From the NCBI RefSeq assembly GCF_042186555.1, contig NC_133328.1:499809106-499873105 (forward strand): a stretch of 64,000 bases of DNA, written 5' to 3'. The notes beneath the pieces are model-generated. The model was not told the DNA's origin, searched no databases, and saw only the letters and a program-made list of their open reading frames with translations. Shown here piece by piece: positions 1 through 12,498 of this stretch. The DNA is from Aquarana catesbeiana (lineage: Eukaryota > Chordata > Amphibia > Anura > Ranidae). Made by a program: the position numbers and the translations under genes. Numbering within the stretch: position 1 is the stretch's first letter; each line of letters starts with the position of its first letter.

Positions 1-1260
1 CTATTCAAGTAAATGGGGCCACTGTTCAAGTGCCCCGGAACTGCATGCTTCTGCAGGGTCCAAGGAGTTAAAGCAGGTGGTGAGAAAGCAACACAAAGTT
101 GCCTGCTTAACCAGTTTGCTGTATTGCACAAGAAAGCAGGGCACTTATAGCATGGCTTCATTCACTTGAAAGGGTCATGCTTGGCAAGTGCTACACCCAC
201 CAACCATTACAGGGCGTAAAACTTCTGCTACGGCACGTGTACACCCCTTGCCACTGCAGCTAAAGGGGGTGAGATTGGGGTAGGGGTGATAAAAATACAT
301 TTTAATTATGGGGTTTTACCACCTCCAAACTGCAACTGTAAATGAGCCCCCTATAAGGCTTTCACACTGATGTGCTGCAGTTCACCTGCACTGCGGGTGC
401 AGCACAGTGCATCTGCAATTTTCCTGGGCTAGTTGCACTGTGCCATAGATTTCTATTATAGCCTGTGGGTGTGGTGTACGTTCTGAAAGCGCACCAAAAC
501 TCCTGAATTGAGAAAGTGCACCAAACCCTCAGGTTACAATAGAAGTCTGTGGCTAAGCGCAGAAAGCTGCAGGTGCAGTGCACTGCACCGATGGTGTGGG
601 TAAACCGCAGCACATCAGTGTGAAAGCAGTCCTATACTATTATGCCCGGTGTATTGCTTCACATTGAGCTAAAGATCTCTTCTTACCTGCTGCTGGCACC
701 ACTCTGGAGACCACTAGCTGGGATAAGAGGTGGAGTGCAGTTAGTATCACTCCGCATGAGACAGGAGCCAGACTACAGAGGAGGCACTGGCTTATGCGGC
801 TCTTGCTCCCTACTACAGCTCCAACTTTACAAGTAGTCCCTCTGCATTGTACTGTTTGATGCTCTGGAATGGCGGGTCAGCAAGCCCAGACCGAGATCTA
901 CCAGTCACCTGTCTGAGATCTACTGGAAGATCGCGATCTACAGGTTGTTGACCCCTGCACTACAGCAATACTTGGATGAAAAACTAAAGTAATGAACAGG
1001 TAGGCTAAGAGACATGAATAAATGTGATGTATGTGAAATTATTTTTAATGCACCAAATTGTGCTGTAAACCAATTTTGCATTAAAAGATCACCAAAGGAA
1101 ATACAAAACAGAACTAGCTTTCGTATATGACCTTTGATTATATACAAAAGGAAACCCCTCCAAACCGATTTCATTTGCAATATCATCTTGATGACAGTGT
1201 TCAAGAAACAGTAAATTGATCCATAACATTTTGAAAAATATGGTAATAAGAGGATAATAC
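1..1260 (-). other. PRKDC: PRKDC intron 6 (partial)
   Basis: Non-coding stretch downstream of the last visible PRKDC exon, running off the left edge. It holds one short foldback element (about 356-629). At about 850-960 there is a fragment rich in GATCTAC whose end, read on the minus strand, is CAGGGGTCAACAACCTGT, which resembles a hAT-type terminus. Nothing else is recognised, and no further PRKDC exon is visible here. Confidence 0.6.
356..629. repeat. Foldback MITE, TTTCACACTG type
   Basis: The two ends are inverted copies of one another: GGCTTTCACACTGATGTGCTG on the left and its reverse complement near 605-628 on the right. There is no coding capacity. It is one of many elements in the window whose termini carry the TTTCACACTG motif. 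Confidence 0.7.
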
Positions 1261-1373
1261 CTGAGTTTTTAATTCTCCCAAATAAGCTCTGAACAGTTTC
1301 TCAGAATTGTCCACCATTTCACTAGGCTGTACTTCTCCCAAAACGCCTAGAATCTCATAGACTTTCTCTAGAA
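1261..1373 (-). CDS. PRKDC: PRKDC (DNA-PKcs) exon 6
   Basis: Minus-strand exon of 113 nt encoding residues 191-228 of the frog protein; the first codon is split with exon 5. The peptide contains VLEKVYEILGVLGEV and AYLGELKTQ, which match the N-terminal arm of vertebrate DNA-PKcs almost residue for residue. The donor is CAG|GTATTA. The acceptor ends TTTTTAAG, an AG with a poor -3 base but a usable pyrimidine tract. The segment forms helical repeats of the N-terminal HEAT arm, which in the known family contributes to Ku and DNA-end binding. The exon ends on a codon boundary, and the next exon lies outside the window. Confidence 0.93.
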
Positions 1374-2455
1374 CTTAAAAAGCAAAAACAGTAATACATT
1401 TAAATTTTGTATCGAGACCTCTGACAGATCTATGCTTGACAAGATATAATCAAGAGCATATACAAAAACGACAGCGGGATTCAGAAACTGTTCATTGTCT
1501 AACCAGTTGAAATTCAGCAGGTAAAGTTCTACGTTAAGGTACACACAAGGGCAGCAAAACAGAACAGGGAGAAGGTAAAGACAGAAGAGGGTTTGGGTTC
1601 ACTGTGCCTCTCTTGCATCCCCACTGTTAAGCAGTCTTCGGCTCCATGCAAACTGGCAGCCCAGTCCTGCAGATTACATAAGAACAGCATTCCTTGTGTC
1701 ATTAGTGGAGCTGCCCTGTCAGTGTGCCAGCAGTTTGCTCTGTATTAGGCGCTCTGTGCACTCCAGACAAACAGAGCACAGAAAAAGTGCCAGCTCCTTT
1801 GACTACATAGAGGGTGCTAACTAACGCAGGTATGTGTGGACACTGCAGGATTCCAAGGACAGTCCAATCCTGCTCTACACTTACTGTGGGAGCCTCAATT
1901 CATCAAATAGTGAAACAAACAAAAAAATACCTTAATTAATAAGTATAAAAAGTATTTTTTTTCAGGACTTGCTGTCAGTTTGTCAATGGAGGTTTTTTTT
2001 TCTACCTGTTATATAGTTGCTCTCTGTAGCCATTTTAACCATGAATAGTAAACAGCTATATTCTGGCAGTGTCTGCTACAATGCAAACAAACATGGAAAG
2101 AAAACTTGAAAGCAGATATAGTTTTGTTTTTAAATAGAAGTCTTGGCTATTTAACAATTCATTTATCCCTTGTTACACTTCATTCACCATGATTAACTCT
2201 CTCCTCTCCCTGCTTCCCCTTTTTTTTTTTTTGCCAAATTGTTAGTTTTTATATGAACAAAAATATATTTAGCAAACTTGCAAAGCACAAGTTTACTTGG
2301 GAAAAAAAAAAAAAACTAAATCAGCACATTACTTAGATCAATGCCATGCGCTTCTTGTGCTGCGGTCATCTGCTTTAGTAGAAATCATCCCCCTCAGATA
2401 CCCCCACCCATGACAGGCAGTCATCAGGAGTACCTAACTATTCCCACCCAGCTCC

Positions 2456-2732
2456 TTCATTCATAGAAGCTGTACTACAGCTTCTATGAATGAAACAAGA
2501 GCTATGAATAGAAGGGGCAAAACTTTCAATCATCATCTGTCCTGAGCTGACAGAGCTGTGACAGACACTCAACAAGGGTGCCCGACTGTGCCCAGCTCCA
2601 CTATTCGTACAAGTTATATCACAGCTTCTATGAATCCTGTTTCATTCATAGAAGCTGTGATATAACTTGTACGAATAGTGGAGCTGGGCACAGTCGGGCA
2701 CCCTTGTTGAGTGTCTGTCACAGCTCTGTCAG
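2456..2732. repeat. Compound hairpin with perfect 89-bp inverted repeat
   Basis: Arms 2547-2635 and 2644-2732 are exact reverse complements over 89 bp, separated by only 8 bp. A smaller hairpin with 17-bp arms and a 1-bp loop lies just upstream at 2458-2492 and shares the CATAGAAGCTGT motif. Transcribed as part of PRKDC intron 5, the long arms would fold into a perfect RNA duplex. Confidence 0.9.
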
Positions 2733-3095
2733 TGCCATTAAGCCCCACAGCATCAGAAGGTAATGAATGCAGAAGTAGAGGGGGGGAGGATAGAGAGGGA
2801 GCATTTTTACTAAAGGAACAGACAACTGCACAAGGGACACATGGCACTGATCATCAAGTATCAATGTCCCTTGTGCAATTTTTTTCTTATTAAAAACTTA
2901 CCGTATGTTTTAAATAAAAGCACACAGTAAGCAAATTAAAAACATGGTTTAATTTTGTTTAGTAGGAACTTTGATGTGCTTTCTACTAAAAACATTATTT
3001 TGATATGAAAATAAAAAGGACACACAGCAAAATAAAATTAGCGATTTATATCTATAGTTTACTGGTCAAACTGAAAACATTTATATGTTTTTAAC

Positions 3096-3495
3096 TTAAA
3101 GTATAACTAAAGGCAAAGTTTTTTTTAGCTTTGGACAGAGTGGAGGGAAATTAGAACACCTGTCAGTTTTTATAGCTGTCTGTGCCCCCGTTAGGGAGCT
3201 TCACCCTCTCTATTTGTCTTGTTTACCATTATCATTAAAAAGGTAAAAGTAAAAGAAAATCCTGAATTTTGGGTTGTCCCCAAAAAGTAAGAGGGGAAGT
3301 CTTCCAATGGGGTCCCCAATCAATTCCCTTAATTTGCAGGAATTTCATCTGACTTCCTGTTTGGCTACAAGAAGGGAAATCTCTGCAATGGGACACAGAA
3401 TGCAAAAAAAAAAAAAAATTGACAGGGGTTTTAACCCTCCTTTACTCTATCCAAAATGAAAGAAAAAAAAAGTTCTGCCTATAGTTCTACTTTAA
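3096..3495. repeat. Foldback MITE, TTAAAGTATAACT type
   Basis: The left end TTAAAGTATAACTAAAGGCAAA is mirrored at the right end by TTTGCC-like sequence followed by AGTTCTACTTTAA. No open reading frame is supported. It ends about 40 bp from PRKDC exon 5. Confidence 0.6.
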
Positions 3496-3535
3496 ATGTG
3501 ATGTTCTCTCAGTATCAGTTAAGATTATATTTCAC

Positions 3536-3644
3536 CTGTGTCTGACAATTTGGCTTTAATAGAAAGTTCTCCATAAAATTTATTGAAAACATCACAAATT
3601 TTTAATTCTTCAATAACATAGGACTTCTTTAGAAGTTGGAGTAG
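3536..3644 (-). CDS. PRKDC: PRKDC (DNA-PKcs) exon 5
   Basis: Minus-strand exon of 109 nt encoding residues 155-190 plus the first base of codon 191. Recognisable segments are LLQLLKKS, KICDVFNKFYGELS and KLSDT, which follow the known DNA-PKcs N-terminus (LLQ, KIGE-FSKFYGEL, K-PDT). The acceptor is TTTCAG|CTACTC and the donor is ACAG|GTGAAA. The phase (one base left over) matches the two bases that open exon 6. The region is part of the N-terminal alpha-helical repeat arm; no catalytic residues are expected here, because the kinase domain lies about 3,500 residues downstream. Confidence 0.93.
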
Positions 3645-4440
3645 CTGAAATGACAAAAACATCATAAGAAAAAATATATACATATATTAATAATACAAGT
3701 AATTTCATGTTTAGAAAACTTGAATCAAGTAAACTACTAATCAAAGGATTAAAACAGAACTCCAGCAAACTATCATTCATAACATTATATTGAACACACA
3801 TAAACAATTTCTTGCAGCATGGATACATTATGCCAACCCTTTATTACCAGTGGCAAGCTATGCCTCCCTCAAGGTGGCGCACGTTGTAGAAGTACATGCG
3901 GAAAGCCCCAATGTCCTCTAATATTCCGTGTCTCTTAATTCCTCCCCCCTATCCTTTTCCCACACCTTCCCTACTTATCTCCTCTCTCTATCCCTTTGTT
4001 ATACCTTTACGCCATTCTATCCTCTCTCTTTGTTGCACAGGATTTTTTGAGATGGACGCGTTCATCCCATGCCCCCACTACTTTTTTATCCCAAATTCAG
4101 GTTGCTACTGGCATTTAACCAGAAGCTGAAGATCTCCCAAGATGCAAAAATGACCAACCCTTGATAATTAGAGCACAACTAACCTCCTGTCCTTAACCTG
4201 AATGAGACAACCTGTGTTGTTATTTCCCTCAACCCAGATCATTAGACCAGATTAGCCCATTAAAACATTGCATCCTGGGTACATTATTTTATGTCTTGCT
4301 TATTACTTCCATATACATGGACGTGGCCCTGTATTCTTTATAATTGTCATCCTGTTATCTGATAGTTAGTCATGTGACCAGATAATCTTTTGCAACAGTT
4401 AGCGTTCTTTGAAATCTTTTAATAAAAAAAATATTGAAAG

Positions 4441-4870
4441 TGAAAGTAGAACTCCAGCCTTATAAAAACAAATAACCCATTTAAAAAAGAGAAAAATAAC
4501 AAAATTAGCCTTTGCTGCAAAATTAAGCTACATTCCTCAAGTTTTCTCCTGCAATACTAGATTTCTGCCACTATATATCCTGATGGCCAGCAGCATTCAA
4601 ATTTACTTCCTGAGCCCAGGTCAACCTGGACCGGTCCCAGCCTGTGAATGGAAAGTGAAAAAGAGGAAACATAATGCTAATCTCTGTGTCACTCTGCTCT
4701 ATCATATCAGCATGCTCCATGTCAGCACTTGAAATGAATAGCTTCTAGTACTGTTTCAACCTCTCACACTCCAGCTCTGCTGTACATGATGTGTAAGAGG
4801 CTGGTTTAATTCAGGTACTAACACTGCAGGCATTAAAAAAAATAAAAAATAAATACAGTTCTGCTTTAAA
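4441..4870. repeat. Possible foldback element
   Basis: The left end reads AAAGTAGAACTCCAG and the right end AGTTCTGCTTTAAA, a short and imperfect inverted pair. Similar AAGTAGAACT ends occur in other repeats of the window. There is no coding content. Confidence 0.4.
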
Positions 4871-7800
4871 GGCATTGTACATTTCCAAATGTTTTTACTG
4901 GTTTAACTAGATATTAGCGTAGCTATACTTCCTGTGCCTTTTGCTTGCCTCAGCTCAGATGTTGCTGCTGAAGTTTGCAGCGTCATGGCTGATCAATTCC
5001 TCTAGGTATTTCCATTATCTGCTACTATCTCTAATCGCCAAAAAGGGACAAGACAACTTCCTGTTCCAGGCCACAGTGTCCAGTGCATGCATTGCCATCT
5101 GTTCTGTGTCACATCACAAAAGTTGGAGTGCTAATGTAATAAAAAAAAAATAATCTTCCAGCTGCATGGTAGGATATGTGTCTGTAAACGTTCTGCCTGC
5201 TTCTGTCTGTCAAATCGAATTAGTTCTCACCTACACCAGCACTACACAGACCCAGGAATTGTATGATATGTAATTTTTTCACAGGAAATGTTAGTTCTCA
5301 GACTACAGAAGTCATGTATTAACCTGTGCAGTGTTATGCTGCATGCCTCATGATTAAACACAAACAGAAACTTCTCACCAGAATGTAAATGTTCACTCTA
5401 CTATAGGGTGTGTGTGTACAGGTCAACACATGACACCATGAAACTACATGATTAACACACTTCTTATGCAGATGAAAAACACAAGATGCAGGTAGGCAGG
5501 AAGTGCATTAATGCCTCGAAAGCTGAACTCCAATCTGATATATAAAAGACCCCAAGATGTACAAGTTGCTGTATGAAGTCGTATAATGTATACACTAAGA
5601 GCATATGTAAAAATCCTCCAGATTTCTGGTCGATTCGGTGGCTCTACAATCCCTTTCGTCATGCAACAAGCCCAGACTTCAAGGTAGTGACACGCCAACA
5701 GCTGCAATTGCTGGCTGTAAAGCAGCTCCCACCGATGTGCCTAGTATAAAGCCACCAGATGTTTTTTCGTGGCTTCCTTAAATACTAGGACATCGACCAC
5801 TGTGCTTATGAGGATCCCAATGACATAGACTGCCAGATTTAACAAGGGCATACTCCATTTCCTAGTAAATTCACTTTCACTGGGGTACTGTTGAGTGAAA
5901 CTTTTGGGCGGAATGATCATGTTGTTAAAGTGAGCTTAGTCTGTGTACAAAACCATCCTTTACCTGAGGATGTATAGGGAAGGACTGGGGATGCTGTCAA
6001 GAACACCATGATCCCAGTCCTGTCAAATTTGAAGTGAAGAACTCAGGAAGCAGAAACTTAATTAGTCTGGACACAAGTTTTTTTCATATCTGAGATATCT
6101 CCGACCATAGGGTTATTCAAGTGAATATTTCCCTTATGAAGATACTTCTGCTTTTCCTTCTACTGGAATACATTTGTTCTTATCCTCCACTGGTTCCTCC
6201 TCCATAATAAGGAAGGGGAATGTTTTCTGGTCCAAGCCAGCAAGTATTCCGGAAAAATGAACCAGAAATTCAGCGACAACAGGTGAACATTCCTCGCTTG
6301 TCACAAGGAACTGAAGGAAAAAGGTGCCCCAAAAGGTAGTGTGATACAAAGATAGGTAGAGGGAGTCAGATCAGCTCAGAAAGAAACTGACCCTTGGGGA
6401 TACATTACATAATGCACTACGTCCAGGTTCCTCCCTACTTGAAGATATTTGGGACCCCTCACCCCCTACATCCCTCCCTCTTTGCCATCACATATTAGCC
6501 TGCTGATGTATATATAGGGACCCTTGTGGGGAACAGCAGTCCAAGTCAGCTGAGAGGATGGTTGTGCGACTAACACTTGCTGAAAATGTGACTTGCAGTC
6601 CCACCACCAAAACAGTCTGCTGTGACCTGTAATCTCACTAGGGAAGTTCTGCTCACCTGGGAGGTTCTACTGCAACCTGTAGTCCCACCAGGGAGGTTCT
6701 GCTGTGACCTGTAATCCTACAAGGAACTATTATTATACAGGATTTATGTAGCACCAAATAACTTCTGAGGCTCACTTCCCTGTCCGGGGATGGGACTACC
6801 CCAGGGCACTCACCAGTCCAGCCATAGAAACCCCTAGGGGGTCCAATCTTCACCCATCATGATGGGCTTTGCCACAAGTGCCCTCAGGGACTCAACTCCC
6901 AAGCTGGAGATCACTGCCCTGGACCTGTATAGCACCCATCTGGTTTACAAGGCAGTATGTAATTGCGCAGGGTCCCATTCCACAGGGTCCAGTGTCGACT
7001 GGTAATGTTACAGGCCACCCCCGTGTCATCCGAAACGGGGTCTGGGTACCATTTATCTGACCACTGACAAGCCGTAGGATATGGCTCCTGAAAGAGCTAG
7101 CCTCCCAATCTGAGGCGTATCTAGTGAAAATGGCGCTTATGGCAACCACTGAAACTGCGCCCCTGTCAAATCATTTGAAACCCATCTTTCAGATACTGCG
7201 GATAGGACATGGTTAGAGGCTGTGGACATCGTAGTTTCCTACTCTGTCCCCCCTTCATATTACCATACCTTTCCACATCAGTCAGTGTCCGTCTTCTGTT
7301 CTGTCACTGTGTCCCGTTCACCTCTCCAGTCAGGCACTGTGCATATCAGTGTACTGTCCTCCTCTGCTGGGCCAGCTTCCTCCCCCAGTAATGTCCTCCT
7401 GAGGTCTGTGCCTCCTCTGCACTGTTGCGCTATTGTGGCACCGCTGAGAATGAGTGCCTGCCATTGAAACGGTTGCATGGCAGGCCCATGGCCATCTTTT
7501 TTACAGGCACCGCTGCCCGTAACAGGCTTTTACGAGCAGAAGAGACCATACCTCCCAACTTTTGAACTTCAGAATGAGGGACACTTGAGGGAGGAAGTGC
7601 ACTGTGGCAAAAGTGGATGTGGTCAAACTCTTAACAGTGGGGAGGGGGGGGGGGGGGGGGCTTAATGGGCCTGGCTAAACAAAACCCAGGTTTCCTTGTA
7701 CCTCTAAAATATGCTTTGATTGCTGTGCCACAAGATAAAGTCTCATGGACACATACACACCTCAGCACTATCATTGAAAAAAAAAAAAAGGAAAAGCTTC

Positions 7801-8351
7801 CATTACAAATGTTTTTGTATAAACTATGAAAGTGTGCGTTACACAAAGTGTGGAAGGATTCAGGAATGCATTATGTTCAGGATTCAGAAGTGTGCTATGA
7901 ACAGAGTGCCTTGTTCAGGAGTGTGATATGCACAGGGAGTAGATTTTTGGAGTGCTTTATTTACAGAGTGCAAGGCTCGGGAGAGCACTAGGTACAGACT
8001 GCAGGTTTCTGGAGTGCCTTTTGCACAGAGTGCAGGGTTCAGGAGAGTTCTAGATACAGAGTGCAGGTCATCCATCCACATCTGACTATTGCCCCTCTCC
8101 TCTGCCCTCATCTCCCCATCCCCTCCCCAAAACTCCACCATCTTCCACTTGTTTATATTTGTAAAAGCAGCTCCTTTCTGTAGATGGCTCTTCTATCCAC
8201 TGCAGTCAGAGCTTCCATTCACCTTTCAGTGCACTGGGTGCACACTCATTTTCAGCTGAGAGAGATCAAAGACTTCCATTCAGCCTGCTGGTTGAATGAG
8301 AAAAATTGAACAGTGTATACCCAATTCGTTTTTCAGGTAAATGTCAGCTTT

Positions 8352-9268
8352 AGGCCACTTTCACACTGAAGTGTTGCGGGCAACGGCGGTAAAGCGCCGC
8401 TATATTTAGCGGCTCTATTCAGACGCTAGCAGGGCATTTTTAACCCCCGCTAGCGGCCGAAAAAGGGTTAAAACCGCCTGCAAAGTACCGCTGCCCTATT
8501 GTTTTCAATGGGAAGGGGCGCTTTAGGAGCGGTAAAAACACCGCTCCAAAGATGCGGCTTGCAGGACTTTTTAGACCGCCCTGCAAGCACACTGCTCCAG
8601 TGTGAAAGCCCTTGGGGCTTTCACATTGGATTGCATGGAGCGGCTCTTTCAGGGCGCTTTGCAGGCGCTATTTTTAGCACTTTAGCGCCTGCCAAGCGTC
8701 TCAGTTTGAAAGGGGTCAATATGTCTCCCTACATCAGGGATCGGCCTTGGCACAGAGCAAAGCATTCACCAGGTGCCTTACAGACATACAGATGGCAGGA
8801 GAGTGCAGGGATGGTGTCAGCAATGGAGGCGCCCAGATGTAGTACTTATCTTTTAGACCCCTTTCACACTGAGGCGTTTTTCAGGCGCTATAGCATCAAA
8901 AATAGCGCCTGCAAAGCGCCCAGAAAAAGCAGCTCCATTCACTCCAATGTGAAAGCCAGAGTGCTTTCACACTGGAGCGTTGCACTGGCAGGACGTCAGA
9001 AAAAGTCTTGCCAGTAGCTTCTTTGGAGCGGTGACAGAGTGGTGAACTCACCGCTCCTCCCCGTTGAAATCAATGGGGCAGCGCTGCTATATCACTGGCA
9101 AAACACTGCTGCAGTGGCTTTTTGCGGGCGGATTTAACCCCTTTTAGGCCGCTAGCGGGGGTTAAAACCGCCCCGCTAGTGGCCGAATAGCGCCGCTAAA
9201 ACGACAGTAAAGCGGCGCTAAAAATAGCGCCGCTTTACTGTTGATGCCCGGGGCGTGTGAAAGGGGTC
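8352..9268. repeat. Composite foldback element of TTTCACACTG type
   Basis: The outer ends CCACTTTCACACTGAAG and GTGTGAAAGGGG are inverted. Large inner blocks, such as the CGCTAGCGGC and AAAGCGCCGCT segments near 8390-8460, recur in inverse orientation near 9150-9235. At least one shorter element of the same kind (about 8618-8716) is nested inside. A 172-residue open frame crosses the block but is a by-product of the GC-rich repeat. Confidence 0.75.
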
Positions 9269-11005
9269 TTTGATCTGAATGGACGATGACAGGTTCTCTT
9301 TACTGCCTGACACCCCTAGGTGCCTGATCCCCCTCTCAGATCTCCTGTAGGGAGCCCCGGAGACCACACACTGGACAGATCCAATCTGTAGAGAGATATA
9401 GTATCTGCAACGTGAGATCCCACCAGAACATACAGACAGCTGGGGGGGGGGGGGGGGGGCAGCCTAACACATCATTCCCCCCCACCAGCACAGTGAGTGG
9501 ATGGAACATCACACAGCATGTAGTACCCAGGAAGTGATGTACTCAGGACTGTACATAGTGATGGCACAATAACAAACTTCCCCAGAAAGCAGCTGACATG
9601 CTGGAACCAGAAGTCCCTCCTGTGCATGTCTGATACCAGAGCTTAGCCTCCTCGCACTATACACTCACCTTACATTCTCTGCAGTGTTCCCCCTGTGTAT
9701 AATAACAGAAGCTGCTCATGCGGGAAAGGAGGTAGGGTGAGGTGCGCGGCTTAGTTACAACCTGCTAGAGGGGAGGGGCTGCTGTGCTCTGTGTAAGGGA
9801 GGAGGAGGAGCATTATATGTAATGAAGTATCATGTGAGTCGGCTCTTTCATTACACTGGTTGTTTGATAGAGGGGCGGGTCTGAGTAGCAGTCCCACCCA
9901 TACCCGACATCACAACTTGGATCTGACAGGTGAGGTCTTTCATCGGAACTGCACAGTGCACATCCAGCTGGCTTGCTCGCCAATCCCTGGATGTGCTGGA
10001 TGTTCACACTACTGCAGGTCCTATTCAGCCACAAGTTGACATATATGCAACATAATTATGCAGGACAAAGCCTTGCTGCCCAGCCACTCAGCAGCGCCCA
10101 CTTCATATTGCGCCCATGGCACTTGCCATATGTGCCATACCCTGGATACGCCACTGCTCCCAATCCCAGATGAAACCATTGCAAAGCTAGCTATTTTAAT
10201 GCAGAGTGCTGCACAGATGTAGCCATCACCTTCAGGCATTGGCAAAAAACTCAAGCCTTGCCTAACAGGGAGGGGTTATGCCAGGGAGAGGACTTCTTGT
10301 CTTTTTTTTTTCCAGTGTCTAATCACCTGAAGGTGACAGCAAAACCCTATCACAATGACTATAAGGATGCTCTGTGTCCCATGATGTACAAAAAAGAAAA
10401 GAAAAAAGTTTTGCCTTTAGCTCTATTTTAGTAATCTACACTAATGTATTCAATAAAATTATATTGCTGTTTAAAAGCAGTTCCAAATACAAGTTTCAAA
10501 TGTTCCACAATTATCTCTAGGGTAGGGTCTGTGTTAATGAACTTTTGTTTGCTTCAAATGGGTTTTGCATTCCCAAACAAGCCTATGAGAATGTAAAACT
10601 TGCTTGAACCAGGTCAAATTCACCTGTCAATGAATTCTGAAATGTCTCAAACTGATGCCATCAACACAAGTCCAAAGCCTGTTGACACGGGCCCTTATTG
10701 TATTTCCACCATCAAATAATTACAGGCAGCATTTCCAGCACCAAACTATACAGGAAAAAATACATCTAAGCTCAATAAAATGGAAATGGAAGGGTAATTG
10801 GTATTCAAATAAGTCTCTTATAAATACAATCTGAATGAATGTTTTCATGGGCAATCTTTTGGCAAGTTAACACTATTCTTTCCCGACTAAGCACAGAAGG
10901 AACAGTGGGGCTCTATGCATTGTCAAAAACATCAGAGATGTTTTATCAATATACTGTAAATGCACCATTACAATCCCAAAATGTCAACACATATAAAATT
11001 AGCAC

Positions 11006-11331
11006 TCTGGGTTGACACTGGTGCGATGCGGGAACCAGCATCACATCTCACTCGCAGGCAGTTCACACTGCCCTCTATGAACCGCTGTGGGTGTCAATGT
11101 AAAGTTAATGACACCCCCAGAACGGATCGGTTCAAATAGTACAGGAATCAGATGGCATGGGTATTCATGATCCGATTCCTGTACCATTTGATCTGATTCC
11201 AGTGTGAACCAAAAAAAGGGTCCTTCACCATTTTGATGCGAATACGCTGCAATTTCAGCCATACAGTTTATATGGCTGAATTTGCATCGCACAGACATTG
11301 CATGTGATGTGCACCAGTGTGAACCCAGCTT
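11006..11331. repeat. Foldback MITE, CTGGGTTGACACTGG type
   Basis: The left end CTGGGTTGACACTGG and right end CCAGTGTGAACCCAG are inverted. It carries an uninterrupted stretch around 11089-11118 (GTGTCAATGTAAAGTTAATG) that is the intact counterpart of the site broken by an insertion at 51506-51871. Confidence 0.75.
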
Positions 11332-11427
11332 TAATCTCTATTAGTACATGTGTTTATCTGTACAAACAATGAATGATCATATATAAAATTATATTATTAA
11401 GCTTATATTAGCTCACCTATCTCTTAC

Positions 11428-11502
11428 CTTTATAAGGAGATCTAAAGCAGCGACTTTACATTTTGCATATTTTTCCTTTGTGTAAACAACAACACACACA
11501 TT
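11428..11502 (-). CDS. PRKDC: PRKDC (DNA-PKcs) exon 4
   Basis: Minus-strand exon of 75 nt, exactly 25 codons, residues 130-154. It encodes NVCVVVYTKEKYAKCK followed by VAALDLLIK, which aligns directly to the known N-C-VYTK---AKCK-PALDLLIK stretch of vertebrate DNA-PKcs. The acceptor is TTTTCTAG|AATGTG and the donor is AAAG|GTAAGA, a strong site. Both boundaries fall between codons, as in exon 3 to exon 4. It belongs to the N-terminal HEAT arm. Confidence 0.95.
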
Positions 11503-11532
11503 CTAGAAAAGATATGAGTAAAACAATGACAG

Positions 11533-11944
11533 ATTAAAGTGGTTGTAAACCTCAGACACAACAAACAAAGCATATCATTCTATAGTGTACAATTGCCTCA
11601 ATCCAAAGCACCCAGTGTCATTTCTCTCTGAGGTCTCCTTCCTCCACTATCTGCATGATTGGACACCAGACAAGCTTGGGTGATGGCCCCCCATCCCCTG
11701 CAGGAGATAGCGGATGATTGACAACCTTCGCTGTCAATGTTTCTCTAGGACAGCGTGTAGAGGGGGGGTGTGTCCATTCCCTCCATTCAGGTTTCAGATT
11801 AAACATCTTCTGGGCTTTAGGCTGTACAACAGTGTGTGACAGATCGCTGCCCCCTGCCTGCTAGAGCTGAGAAAAAACCTTTGGTCTGTGCGTTTTAGAA
11901 GGATGCACAGGAGAGGGGGCTGCAGGGTTTACCACCACTTGAAT
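11533..11944. repeat. Foldback MITE, TTAAAGTGGTTGTAAACC type
   Basis: The left end is TTAAAGTGGTTGTAAACCTC. The right end GGGTTTACCACCACTTGAA is its near reverse complement. Elements with the same ends occur at 34488-34820 and, with changes, at 50577-51048. Confidence 0.75.
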
Positions 11945-12153
11945 AAATGCAATACAAACTAATTTTTGCCTTTGTGATCATATGTACATTTCTGACCACA
12001 CTCAAATAGATGTTCAGGCTGTAAAAGAAAACATGTGAGCATCTATAGTACAATAAAAAAAAAAAAAAAAACTACAGAAGAGAGAACATTATAAATGTCA
12101 CATTCCTACATATATTAGAATCTGCGTACTAGTTTTCACCAACGGCCATAAGG

Positions 12154-12302
12154 GAAAATTGACAGTTACTTACCGATAACTGTTTTTCTGGGATATCTTC
12201 CAGGACGGCATAACCTGAGAGATGACTGGTCCACCTGACAGGAAACACAATCAACATACAAGGTTAAAAGGCCCCTCCCTTCCCCCTGCACCTCAGTTCT
12301 CC
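12154..12302. repeat. DIRS right inverted terminal repeat (3-prime end of element)
   Basis: It is inverted relative to 17269-17394, with over 100 bp of near identity including the AAGGTTAAAAGGCCCCTCCC block. The outermost segment GAAAATTGACAGTTACTTAC is present in inverse orientation inside the internal complementary region at about 12388-12446. Confidence 0.85.
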
Positions 12303-12382
12303 CAAAGTAATAGGTTATCCGGGTGACAGAGAGAAACTCTTCCAATAGTACTTATATTAAAACATGGGTGGAAAGTAGGCCT

Positions 12383-12476
12383 GCCGTCCTGGAAAATATC
12401 CCAGAAAAACAGTTATCGGTAAGTAACTGTCAATTTTCTCTAGTCATCTTTCAGGACGGCATAACCTGAGAGGATG
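12383..12476. repeat. DIRS internal complementary region
   Basis: Its first half (to about 12446) is the reverse complement of the element's low-coordinate outer end. Its second half (CTAGTCATCTTTCAGGACGG onward) is the reverse complement of the high-coordinate outer end. In DIRS elements this junction serves as a template for completing the ends through a circular intermediate, a known model for the family. It lies between the recombinase frame and the terminal repeat. Confidence 0.85.
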
Positions 12477-12498
12477 GACAAGGAGTTCAAGGCCTACC

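Larger units (their letters stand above)
1374..3535 (-). other. PRKDC: PRKDC intron 5
   Basis: A 2.2-kb intron. It contains a compound hairpin region at 2456-2732 and a foldback element at 3096-3495. The rest (about 1374-2450 and 2733-3095) is AT-rich with homopolymer A and T runs, and no other structure was recognised. Confidence 0.85.
3645..11427 (-). other. PRKDC: PRKDC intron 4
   Basis: A 7.8-kb intron. Supported repeats are a weak foldback element (4441-4870), a composite foldback block (8352-9268), another at 11006-11331, and G homopolymers near 7646 and 9445. The segments 3645-4440, 4871-8350 and 9269-11005 show only AT-rich sequence, short A and T runs and fragmentary repeat ends (for example CCCTGGATACGCCACTG near 10140). 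No coding exon was recognised there. Confidence 0.8.

Noticed and set aside
1..1260. PRKDC exon 7
   Set aside because: I looked for the peptide expected to follow the conserved GELKTQ on the minus strand and saw no match with splice sites, so it must lie beyond the left edge.
8499..9017. 172-codon open frame
   Set aside because: It lies wholly inside a composite foldback element and uses its GC-rich inverted blocks; no protein family is recognisable.
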